From positions 1-5,232 of the forward strand of contig CAMWZE010000146.1 in assembly GCA_947178685.1 (NCBI GenBank): DNA of 5,232 nt, read 5' to 3'. The translations under genes and the position numbers were made by a program. Shown here piece after piece: positions 1 to 5,232 of the stretch; position 1 is the stretch's first letter; each line of letters opens with the position of its first letter. Source of the DNA: an uncultured Porphyromonadaceae bacterium (GTDB lineage: Bacteria > Bacteroidota > Bacteroidia > Bacteroidales > Muribaculaceae). The notes under the pieces are model-generated. The model saw nothing but the letters and a program-made list of their open reading frames with translations. It did not search any database and was not told the DNA's origin.

Positions 1-527
1 TGATGAAGGATGAGCAGACCAAGAAGAGAATTGATTATCTGAAGAACTTCGGATTTGCCAATGAGACAACCGTGGTCGCTCCCGGTATCAACTCCAAGAT
101 GGACGAGATGCGGGCTGCTTACGGTCTCCTCAATCTCAGACAAGTAGACGCGGCCATAGCAGCTCGTCAGAAAGTAGCCAATACATATCGTGAGGCGCTT
201 AGAAATATCGAGGGCATAACATTCTTCGATGATATGCCCGGTGTACGTCACAACTACAGCTATTTCCCGATTTTCATAGATGCTGAGAAATTCGGCAAGA
301 CACGCGATCAGCTCTATCAGGATATGAAGGATGCCAACGTACTCGGACGCCGTTACTTCTACCCATTGATTACCGAGTTCTCCACATATCGCGGACTACC
401 ATCTGCAACAAGAGAGAATCTGCCGGAGGCATACAAACTTGCCGACAGTGTATTGTGTCTTCCTATGCATCATGACCTTTCGGATGAGGATGTGGCAAGA
501 GTACTCAAACATTTTGAAAATAATTGA
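1..527 (+). CDS. DegT/DnrJ/EryC1/StrS-family sugar aminotransferase, C-terminal part (5' truncated by window)
   Basis: PLP-dependent transaminase of the family that puts an amino group on a 4-keto or 3-keto nucleotide sugar (cytoplasmic, usually dTDP- or UDP-linked). The reading frame is open to the left edge, so the ATG at base 3 is almost certainly internal. About 174 residues are visible against roughly 370-400 for the family, so the PLP-binding lysine and nucleotide-contacting N-terminal half lie outside. Counting from that ATG, family hallmarks are GINSKMDE (28-35) followed by AAYGLLNL, the segment VRHNYSYFPI (81-90), GRRYFYPL (115-122) and LCLPMHHDLS (151-160) near the C-terminus. The GIN-KM-E and GRRYFYPL pattern recalls VioA-like dTDP-4-amino-4,6-dideoxyglucose transaminases, but substrate is an inference and other 4-aminosugar transaminases look alike. 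The stop lies 2 nt before the next gene's GTG, so it is very probably co-transcribed with the ATP-grasp genes. GC is about 50% (53% in the one 60-base row counted). Confidence 0.9.
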   Translation, partial: MKDEQTKKRIDYLKNFGFANETTVVAPGINSKMDEMRAAYGLLNLRQVDAAIAARQKVANTYREALRNIEGITFFDDMPGVRHNYSYFPIFIDAEKFGKTRDQLYQDMKDANVLGRRYFYPLITEFSTYRGLPSATRENLPEAYKLADSVLCLPMHHDLSDEDVARVLKHFENN

Positions 528-529
528 CA

Positions 530-1741
530 GTGAACAAAGATAAAAAGAAACTGCTTCTTCTGGGAGGTCTCCGTTATCTTCTTCCGGTAATTGAAGCTGC
601 CCATTCCGACGGAGTGGAGGTTATAACCTGTGATTATCTGCCTGATAACATAGCGCATAAATATTCTGACGGTTTTGTGAACGTCAGCGTGATGGATAAG
701 GATGCTGTGTTGAAAGTTGCGGAGGAGATCGGGATAGACGGCATAATGTCTTTCGCGGTAGATCCCGGCGTTGTCACAGCCTCATATGTGGCAGAGAAGT
801 TAAACCTGCCGTTTCAAGGGTCATACGACTCAGTGAGGATTCTTCAGAACAAGGATAAATTCAGGGATTTCCTTACTAAGCATGGATTCAATGTTCCCGT
901 GGCCAAAGGCTATGAAAGCATAGAGGAGGCCCTGGCTGAGAAAGATAGGTTCAACTGGCCTGTCATTGTCAAGCCTGTGGATTCGGCCGGAAGCAAGGGC
1001 GTCAGACGGGTGGATGATCCGAATATGCTGCGGGAGGCGATCGAGGAAGCGCAGAGGGAGTCTCATAACGGCCGCTTCATAATAGAGGATTTCTTAGAAA
1101 AGGAAGGTAATTCATCAGATACAGAATGCTTTTCAGTGGATGGAAAATTGGCCTTCTGCTCATTTTCCGACCAGCGGTTCGATACAAAGGCGGCCAATCC
1201 CTATACCCCATCAGCATATAGCTGGCCATCCACAATGCCGGTCGCAGCTCAGGAAGAGCTGAGGAACGAGATACAGAGGTTGATTACCTTATTGGATCTT
1301 AAGACCGGTATCTATAATGTTGAGACCCGATTATGTAAGAATGGCAAGACCTATATAATGGAGCTCTCACCCAGAGGTGGAGGTAACCGCCTTGCCGAGA
1401 TGCTCAGATATGCAAGCGGAACGGATCTCATACGTAATGCAGTCAGAGGATCCCTTGGAATGGAGATCGAACCTTTGAGTGACCCTCAATATAACGGATA
1501 TCTTGCAGAAGTAATCCTGCATGCGGATAAAAGTGGAAAATTTGAAAGCTTGGAAATTTCGGAGCCTGAAAAGTCATATGTGATTGAGACAGATCTCTGG
1601 GTGAACCCCGGTGATAATGTGGAGGGATTCAAGGGAGCCAACAATGCCATCGGTACATTGGTGCTCCGTTTCCCGACTTCAGAACAATTGGAAACTTCAA
1701 TGGCTACAATTGATAGGTGGTGCAAGATAAACGTAATATAA
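530..1741 (+). CDS. ATP-grasp domain protein, carboxylate-amine ligase-like (first of three)
   Basis: Predicted cytoplasmic ATP-dependent ligase of 403 residues that would activate a carboxylate as acyl-phosphate and join it to an amine or similar nucleophile; substrates are unknown. The order is typical: an N-terminal pre-ATP-grasp Rossmann-like domain (LLLLGGLRYL near residues 8-17), a linker with QNKDKFRDFL (about 106-115), the ATP-binding lid KPVDSAGSKGV (148-158), the hinge acidic stretch IIEDFLEKEG (about 184-193), and the metal site with E265 (NVETRL) and E278 in ELSPRGGGNRL. The last motif usually reads E-x-N-P-R; here the Asn is Ser280. A further C-terminal domain of about 110 residues follows. 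Start: GTG at 530, two bases after the upstream stop, is preferred because the next gene begins in the same way; an in-frame TTG at 524 (TTGA overlap) would add two residues. No clear Shine-Dalgarno is seen. Its neighbours suggest a role in decorating an amino sugar. The ATP-grasp call is firm; the reaction is inferred. Confidence 0.9.
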   Translation: MNKDKKKLLLLGGLRYLLPVIEAAHSDGVEVITCDYLPDNIAHKYSDGFVNVSVMDKDAVLKVAEEIGIDGIMSFAVDPGVVTASYVAEKLNLPFQGSYDSVRILQNKDKFRDFLTKHGFNVPVAKGYESIEEALAEKDRFNWPVIVKPVDSAGSKGVRRVDDPNMLREAIEEAQRESHNGRFIIEDFLEKEGNSSDTECFSVDGKLAFCSFSDQRFDTKAANPYTPSAYSWPSTMPVAAQEELRNEIQRLITLLDLKTGIYNVETRLCKNGKTYIMELSPRGGGNRLAEMLRYASGTDLIRNAVRGSLGMEIEPLSDPQYNGYLAEVILHADKSGKFESLEISEPEKSYVIETDLWVNPGDNVEGFKGANNAIGTLVLRFPTSEQLETSMATIDRWCKINVI

Positions 1742-1743
1742 AG

Positions 1744-2853
1744 GTGAATTCCAAGAAGCTTGTTATAATAGGAGCTTCCATTGGACAGCTCCCACTGGTG
1801 GCCAGGGCGAAGGATATGGGCCTTCATACCATATGTATAGCCTGGGACAAAGGAGCAGTCTGCAAGGAAATCTGTGATGAGTTCTATCCTATATCAATTT
1901 TTGAAGTTGAGGATATCATCGATAAGTGCCGGAACCTTAAGGTGGATGGAGTGGTTACAACAGCCTCAGAGGAGACTGCACTTGTATGTTCCAAGGTCTC
2001 AACAGCTCTTGGACTTAATGGTGTGAGTCCTGAAACATTGGAAATGATTCAGGATAAGTCCACTCTTAGAGAACGGACAGCAGGAATCATTGGTCTAAGT
2101 AAGCCGAAAGTTTGGAATATCAATGAAAAGAACAATATATCATATCCGTGTGTGGTTAAGCCGACCAAGGGATCTGCAAAAAAAGGTGTCAGTTACTGTG
2201 CTTCTGCTGATGAGTTGGATTCCGCTATATCATATGCGAAAGATGCTTCCAGGGAGGATATAATTATTGAGGAGTATATCACAGGAGATGAGTATTCAGT
2301 TGAGACGCTTTCATTTCATGGCAAACATCAGATTATCCAGATAACAAAAAAAATAACTAGCGGATATCCTCATTTCGTAGAACTTGAACATCACCAACCG
2401 GCTGTATTATCACCTGATATCAAGGAGAATGTGGGGAAAGTAATTGAGGATATTCTGGTGGCAGTAGGTTATGAGAATGGAGCTGCGCATATTGAGATAA
2501 AGATAAATTCAAATGGAATTTATCTTATTGAGGTAAATCCCAGGGGAGGTGGGGACAGGATATCAGATACCTTGGTGGGACTTTCAACAGATTTTGATTA
2601 TCTGGGTGCAATGATAGAGGTAGGCTTGGATCAGTATTCCTACCGACCTTCCCATAATACAAATTATTCAGGCATACTTTTCCTGTCCGCTCAGAGTGAG
2701 AGACTGATGAAGTATTTTGATGATAGCCCATATGAATGGCTTGTGGAAAGGAAAATAACGGATCTGTCAGAAAAGAGACTGACTGAAGCAACCGGGAATT
2801 ATGACAGGAACGGATATATCATTTATCAATCAACAACACCGATAGAGTTATGA
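1744..2853 (+). CDS. ATP-grasp domain protein, carboxylate-amine ligase-like (second of three)
   Basis: A 369-residue predicted cytoplasmic ATP-dependent ligase with the same domain order as its upstream neighbour but quite different sequence, so an old paralogue rather than a recent duplication. Visible parts are an N-terminal LVIIGASIGQLPLV strand-loop (about 5-18), QDKSTLRE (about 103-110), the ATP-binding VVKPTKGSAKKGV (137-149), the hinge EEYITGDEYSVE (176-187), a metal-site glutamate E251 (HIEIKI), and EVNPRGGGDRI with E263, N265 and R267 all intact. The EEYITG-EYSVE and PHFVELEHHQPA segments resemble the amino-acid ligase side of the superfamily (BacD/CARNS-like), which is suggestive only. 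Start: the frame is open back to GTG 1717, inside the previous gene, but GTG 1744 comes two bases after that gene's stop and begins MNSKKLVIIG, as expected for a pre-ATP-grasp strand. The stop overlaps the next ATG (ATGA). Substrate unknown. Confidence 0.9.
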   Translation: MNSKKLVIIGASIGQLPLVARAKDMGLHTICIAWDKGAVCKEICDEFYPISIFEVEDIIDKCRNLKVDGVVTTASEETALVCSKVSTALGLNGVSPETLEMIQDKSTLRERTAGIIGLSKPKVWNINEKNNISYPCVVKPTKGSAKKGVSYCASADELDSAISYAKDASREDIIIEEYITGDEYSVETLSFHGKHQIIQITKKITSGYPHFVELEHHQPAVLSPDIKENVGKVIEDILVAVGYENGAAHIEIKINSNGIYLIEVNPRGGGDRISDTLVGLSTDFDYLGAMIEVGLDQYSYRPSHNTNYSGILFLSAQSERLMKYFDDSPYEWLVERKITDLSEKRLTEATGNYDRNGYIIYQSTTPIEL

Positions 2854-3851
2854 AGACAATATTAGTATTGGGTGCAACCGGTACGCTGGGCGCCTACATA
2901 GCGTTACATTTTAAGGAGAAAGGTTATAATGTTATCGCTACAGGTCATCGAAGAAGTGACAACGGTTTTTTCAAGAACCATGGCATAGAATATTATACTG
3001 TAGATATATCCAAAGCAGAGGATTTTGATAAACTCCCGTTGTCAGGTATTGATGTTGTTGCAGATTTTGCAGGAGCATTACCCGCATCTATGAAAGGATA
3101 TGATGCGACACTATACATAGAATCAATTTTTAAGGGAACTTATAATGTGTTGGAATACATGCGTAAAGCCAACATCCCGAAGATCATATTCCCAGAGTCT
3201 CTGTTTGATATCAGTTATTTGTTTGGCAGCAAGCAGCCGATCCCGGCAGATTCCGAGCGTAAGGCTCCTTTAACCGGAGATCATGCCATGTATGTGATAG
3301 CCAAGATGGCCGCTGTTGAGACAATACTGCATTATCAGGCTGTGTATGGTATAAAGACATTCATTCTACGCCTTTCAAGGGTCTATACCTACCATCCTAA
3401 TCCGTATACCTACACAGATGGAGAGAAGGTCATGGTATCTGATCGGTTCCTGATAAAGAAAGCGGAGAAAGGAGAGCCCCTGGAGATATGGGGAGATCCC
3501 GACAGACTGCTTGAAACCTGTGCTATGCCGGATTTTCTCCAGATAGTGGAGAAATGTGTTGAATCGGATAAGTCAGGTGGAGTATACAATATTGGTAGTT
3601 ACGGTTCTACCCTTGAAGAGAGGATCAAGGGGATTGTTGAGGTTTTCTCACCCGATAATAATAAGTCTGAGATAAAATATGCTCCGGAAAAGAGGAATGC
3701 CATGCAGTTTGTCCTCGATATAGAGAAAACCAAGAATGAACTTGGCTATGAACCACAATATTCATGGTTGGAATATTGCAGATGGTTTAAAGAAGAAAGA
3801 GAGAAACAACGATTCGCCCAGCTTTGGGGTAAGGAGGAAGACTACGAATAA
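2850..3851 (+). CDS. Extended SDR, NAD(P)-dependent epimerase/dehydratase-like
   Basis: A 333-residue cytoplasmic short-chain dehydrogenase/reductase of the extended (sugar epimerase/dehydratase/reductase) type. The N-terminus carries the dinucleotide-binding GATGTLG (residues 8-14), then VDIS (51-54) and DVVADFAGALP (68-78). Catalytic residues can be read as S117 (FPESLFD, aligned with the serine of GalE-like enzymes), Y148 and K152 (YVIAK). LRLSRVYTYHPNP (173-185) and GGVYNIGS (243-250) are typical of the substrate-binding half. The second strand ends in ATGHRRSDN (30-38), with basic residues and no acidic residue, which favours NADP(H) over NAD(H) (inference). The length is normal and the protein looks intact. 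It starts by a 4-nt ATGA overlap with the upstream ATP-grasp gene, implying coupled translation and a shared pathway. The exact sugar reaction (epimerisation, dehydration or 4-keto reduction) cannot be told from sequence; a nucleotide-sugar or aminoacyl-sugar intermediate is plausible from context. Confidence 0.88.
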   Translation: MKTILVLGATGTLGAYIALHFKEKGYNVIATGHRRSDNGFFKNHGIEYYTVDISKAEDFDKLPLSGIDVVADFAGALPASMKGYDATLYIESIFKGTYNVLEYMRKANIPKIIFPESLFDISYLFGSKQPIPADSERKAPLTGDHAMYVIAKMAAVETILHYQAVYGIKTFILRLSRVYTYHPNPYTYTDGEKVMVSDRFLIKKAEKGEPLEIWGDPDRLLETCAMPDFLQIVEKCVESDKSGGVYNIGSYGSTLEERIKGIVEVFSPDNNKSEIKYAPEKRNAMQFVLDIEKTKNELGYEPQYSWLEYCRWFKEEREKQRFAQLWGKEEDYE

Positions 3852-3896
3852 TTCTGTCACGATAGTCCTACTACGGGAGTTATTTTTACAAAATTA

Positions 3897-3904
3897 TAAA
3901 TTTG
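3897..3904 (+). promoter_or_regulatory. Possible Bacteroidota-type -7 box upstream of the third ATP-grasp gene
   Basis: TAAATTTG matches the Bacteroidota sigma-ABfr -7 consensus TAnnTTTG exactly and sits in the only real gap in the window (61 bp, 3852-3912). No TTTG-like -33 box is found at the expected distance upstream (around 3874-3878 reads CGGGA). The box ends only 8 nt before the ATG at 3913, which would give an almost leaderless transcript. Chance occurrence in this AT-rich stretch is quite possible. If real, it gives the downstream pair its own transcription in addition to read-through. Confidence 0.25.
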
Positions 3905-3912
3905 ATTAATAA

Positions 3913-5052
3913 ATGGAAGTGGAGAAATATTTTGGATTATCAGACAGAATAGCAAAGTGGAAGAATATATCAGAATTTGAATCAGAACTTGCGTCCAATG
4001 CAAAAATTAGTCCAGTAGGTAAAAAGTTATATGCCGCTTATTATAGAAGTATGGATGAGGCATATTACGAGAAAGGCAAGAAGTTGGCACTGGAACTTTT
4101 AAATCGGGATAAGGAAGTGCCGAAAGATCAAATCTTTGAAGAGATATATGATGATATGGTATATTGTCTGCATAGATATGGTTTAAGTTTCCAGGATTAC
4201 ATAATTTACGGATTATACTTCAAGTCGGAAAAAGGTAGGGAAAGTTTCGTATCAGATAAATTGAGGTATTATTATTGTGATATATTAAATGCACCTGATG
4301 TTGAAGCCTTAATGACGGACAAGTACGCTTGTTATGAGGTATACAGTGGTTTTTTCAAGAGAGAAGTCGTTCCTATAATGCAGGAGCAAGACAAGGGAAA
4401 GTTTAAAGATTTCATAAAGAAAAACAGAGAATTTATATATAAACCTTTAAACGATCATTCAGGGCACGGAATTGTTAAAGTAAAGTCTGATGATATAGAT
4501 GTTAATGAATGGTTTGAAAAAACTGTTCGTAATAATCCAGGTATAGCAGAGGAGCTAATCCAACAAGGTGAACCATTAAAAGGACTTAATCCCGCATCAG
4601 TTAATTCATGTAGGGTGGTGACATTTACTATTGAAACTGAAGTGACAATCATTGGAGCAACTCTCCGTATAGGTGTAGGAAATTCAATAAAAGATAACGC
4701 AGGATCAGGAGGTATTTATGCCAGTGTGGATCCGTCAACTGGAGTAATACAGTCGGATGCCAAAAATTACATGAATGAGCATTTCCTTTTTCATCCTACA
4801 ACTCATTGTCAGATAATAGGTTTCCAGATGCCTGAGTGGGATAAAGCCAAAGCTTTGATCACAGATATGGCAACTCATCGTTTGGGCACGACCTTGATAT
4901 CATGGGATATAGCATACAGTGAAAAGGGATGGTGTATGGTAGAGGCTAATGATAATGGTGACTGGAGTCTTATGCAATCTAATTTCCAGAAGGGTAGGAA
5001 ACGAGAATTAGTAGATTTGATGGACAGATATTTCAATAGCTTAAAGAAATGA
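3913..5052 (+). CDS. Sugar-transfer-associated ATP-grasp protein (ATPgrasp_ST-like)
   Basis: A 379-residue predicted cytoplasmic ATP-grasp protein of the kind often found in polysaccharide loci and named 'sugar-transfer associated ATP-grasp'; the biochemical role of that family is poorly known. The first 130 or so residues are helical-looking and lysine/tyrosine rich, with no recognised motif. The ATP-grasp part shows YKPLNDHSGHGIV (176-188), EELIQQ (213-218), NPASVNSCRVVT (226-237), the hallmark GNSIKDNAGSGGIYASVD (256-273), LISWDIA (328-334) and VEANDNGDWSLMQ (343-355). D332, E344 and N346 are the likely metal ligands, so it looks catalytically intact. It is unrelated in sequence detail to the two upstream ATP-grasp genes. 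ATG 3913 is preferred as the first in-frame Met, preceded by an AT-rich leader without a Shine-Dalgarno. GC is the lowest in the window (33% and 42% in two rows counted). It ends in an ATGA overlap with the next gene. Function is inferred only by family and context. Confidence 0.88.
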   Translation: MEVEKYFGLSDRIAKWKNISEFESELASNAKISPVGKKLYAAYYRSMDEAYYEKGKKLALELLNRDKEVPKDQIFEEIYDDMVYCLHRYGLSFQDYIIYGLYFKSEKGRESFVSDKLRYYYCDILNAPDVEALMTDKYACYEVYSGFFKREVVPIMQEQDKGKFKDFIKKNREFIYKPLNDHSGHGIVKVKSDDIDVNEWFEKTVRNNPGIAEELIQQGEPLKGLNPASVNSCRVVTFTIETEVTIIGATLRIGVGNSIKDNAGSGGIYASVDPSTGVIQSDAKNYMNEHFLFHPTTHCQIIGFQMPEWDKAKALITDMATHRLGTTLISWDIAYSEKGWCMVEANDNGDWSLMQSNFQKGRKRELVDLMDRYFNSLKK

Positions 5053-5232
5053 AACCGGTAGTATCCACCCGTGGTTATGAGATGCCCTCCTCGCCCATAC
5101 GCAAACTTGTAGGGGCCGCCCGTGATGCCGAGAAGAGAGGCCACAGAGTGTTCCGCCTCAACATCGGACAGCCTGACGTGCCCACCCCTCCGCAGGCCAT
5201 AGAGGCTCTCCGCCACATCGACCGCAAGGTGC
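5049..5232 (+). CDS. Class I/II PLP-dependent aminotransferase, aspartate aminotransferase-like, N-terminal part (3' truncated by window)
   Basis: Only the first 61 codons are present and the frame is open to the right edge. The translation begins MKPVVSTRGYEMP, continues SSPIRKLV (residues 14-21), and has the signature LNIGQPDVPTPP (37-48), then a HIDRKV stretch at the end. The SPIRKL and LNIGQPD-TP pattern is typical of fold-type I amino-acid transaminases annotated as aspartate aminotransferase, about 390-430 residues long; the catalytic lysine is out of view. Such enzymes move amino groups between amino acids and 2-oxoacids in the cytoplasm. ATG 5049 overlaps the upstream stop (ATGA); a second in-frame ATG at 5082 would remove 11 residues that match the family N-terminus, so 5049 is preferred. 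GC is about 62%, far above gene 5, suggesting it is a core gene at the locus edge rather than part of the sugar pathway. Confidence 0.82.
   Translation, partial: MKPVVSTRGYEMPSSPIRKLVGAARDAEKRGHRVFRLNIGQPDVPTPPQAIEALRHIDRKV

Noticed and set aside
3..5. ATG at base 3 as a true gene start
   Set aside because: The translated part begins in the middle of the transaminase fold and lacks the PLP-lysine half, so the gene continues to the left of the window.
1717..1743. Longer N-terminus for the second ATP-grasp gene from GTG 1717
   Set aside because: It overlaps the upstream gene by 25 bases and adds nine residues with no family match; GTG 1744 fits the junction and the fold start better.
470..2791. 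Minus-strand open frames (470-658, 830-1066, 1486-1827, 2525-2791)
   Set aside because: Each lies antisense to or across strong plus-strand genes, and their translations show no domain-like pattern.
530..2853. Tandem ATP-grasp genes as a recent duplication or a split single gene
   Set aside because: Each encodes a full-length protein with its own complete set of motifs, and the sequences differ widely outside the motifs.
3861..3890. Imperfect hairpin (CC-TACTAC-GG core with partial flanking pairing) followed by TTATTTTT, a possible terminator after the SDR gene
   Set aside because: The stem is only about 2-3 consecutive pairs with mismatches, too weak to call an intrinsic terminator.
4455..5216. 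Minus-strand open frames (4455-4652, 4875-5216)
   Set aside because: They are antisense to the third ATP-grasp gene and the class I/II aminotransferase, both of which have clear family motifs; the minus-strand translations look like shadow sequence.

Overview
The window is a compact run of genes, all on the + strand, from what looks like a surface-polysaccharide or sugar-modification locus of a Bacteroidota (probably gut Bacteroidales) genome. Three things suggest the lineage: weak or absent Shine-Dalgarno sequences before most starts, a TAnnTTTG-type -7 box in the only real intergenic gap, and the protein flavour of the first and last genes. The genus cannot be fixed from the sequence alone.

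Layout: (1) bases 1-527, the C-terminal part of a DegT/DnrJ/EryC1/StrS sugar aminotransferase that enters from the left; (2) 530-1741, an ATP-grasp ligase-like enzyme; (3) 1744-2853, a second, divergent ATP-grasp ligase-like enzyme; (4) 2850-3851, an extended SDR (NAD(P)-dependent sugar epimerase/dehydratase/reductase type); (5) a 61-bp gap at 3852-3912 with a possible weak promoter; (6) 3913-5052, a third ATP-grasp protein of the 'sugar-transfer associated' type; (7) 5049-5232, the first 61 codons of a class I/II (aspartate aminotransferase-like) PLP aminotransferase that runs off the right edge.

Genes 1 to 4 are packed as one operon. The junctions are stop + 2 nt + GTG, stop + 2 nt + GTG, and an ATGA overlap. 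Gene 5 follows a short gap, and gene 6 overlaps gene 5 by ATGA. A coherent but unproven reading is that the aminotransferase makes an amino-sugar nucleotide, the SDR changes the sugar ring, and one or more ATP-grasp enzymes join a carboxylate (amino acid or similar) to an amine, giving an aminoacylated or peptidyl sugar for an exported glycan. No glycosyltransferase, flippase or polymerase lies in the window, so the end product cannot be named.

Base composition drifts from about 50% GC at the left to about 35-40% in gene 5. It then jumps to about 62% (113 of 182 bases counted) exactly at the start of gene 6. This suggests that the right edge of an acquired, AT-richer locus abuts a core chromosomal gene. 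No RNA genes, insertion sequences, CRISPR arrays or obvious repeats were seen.
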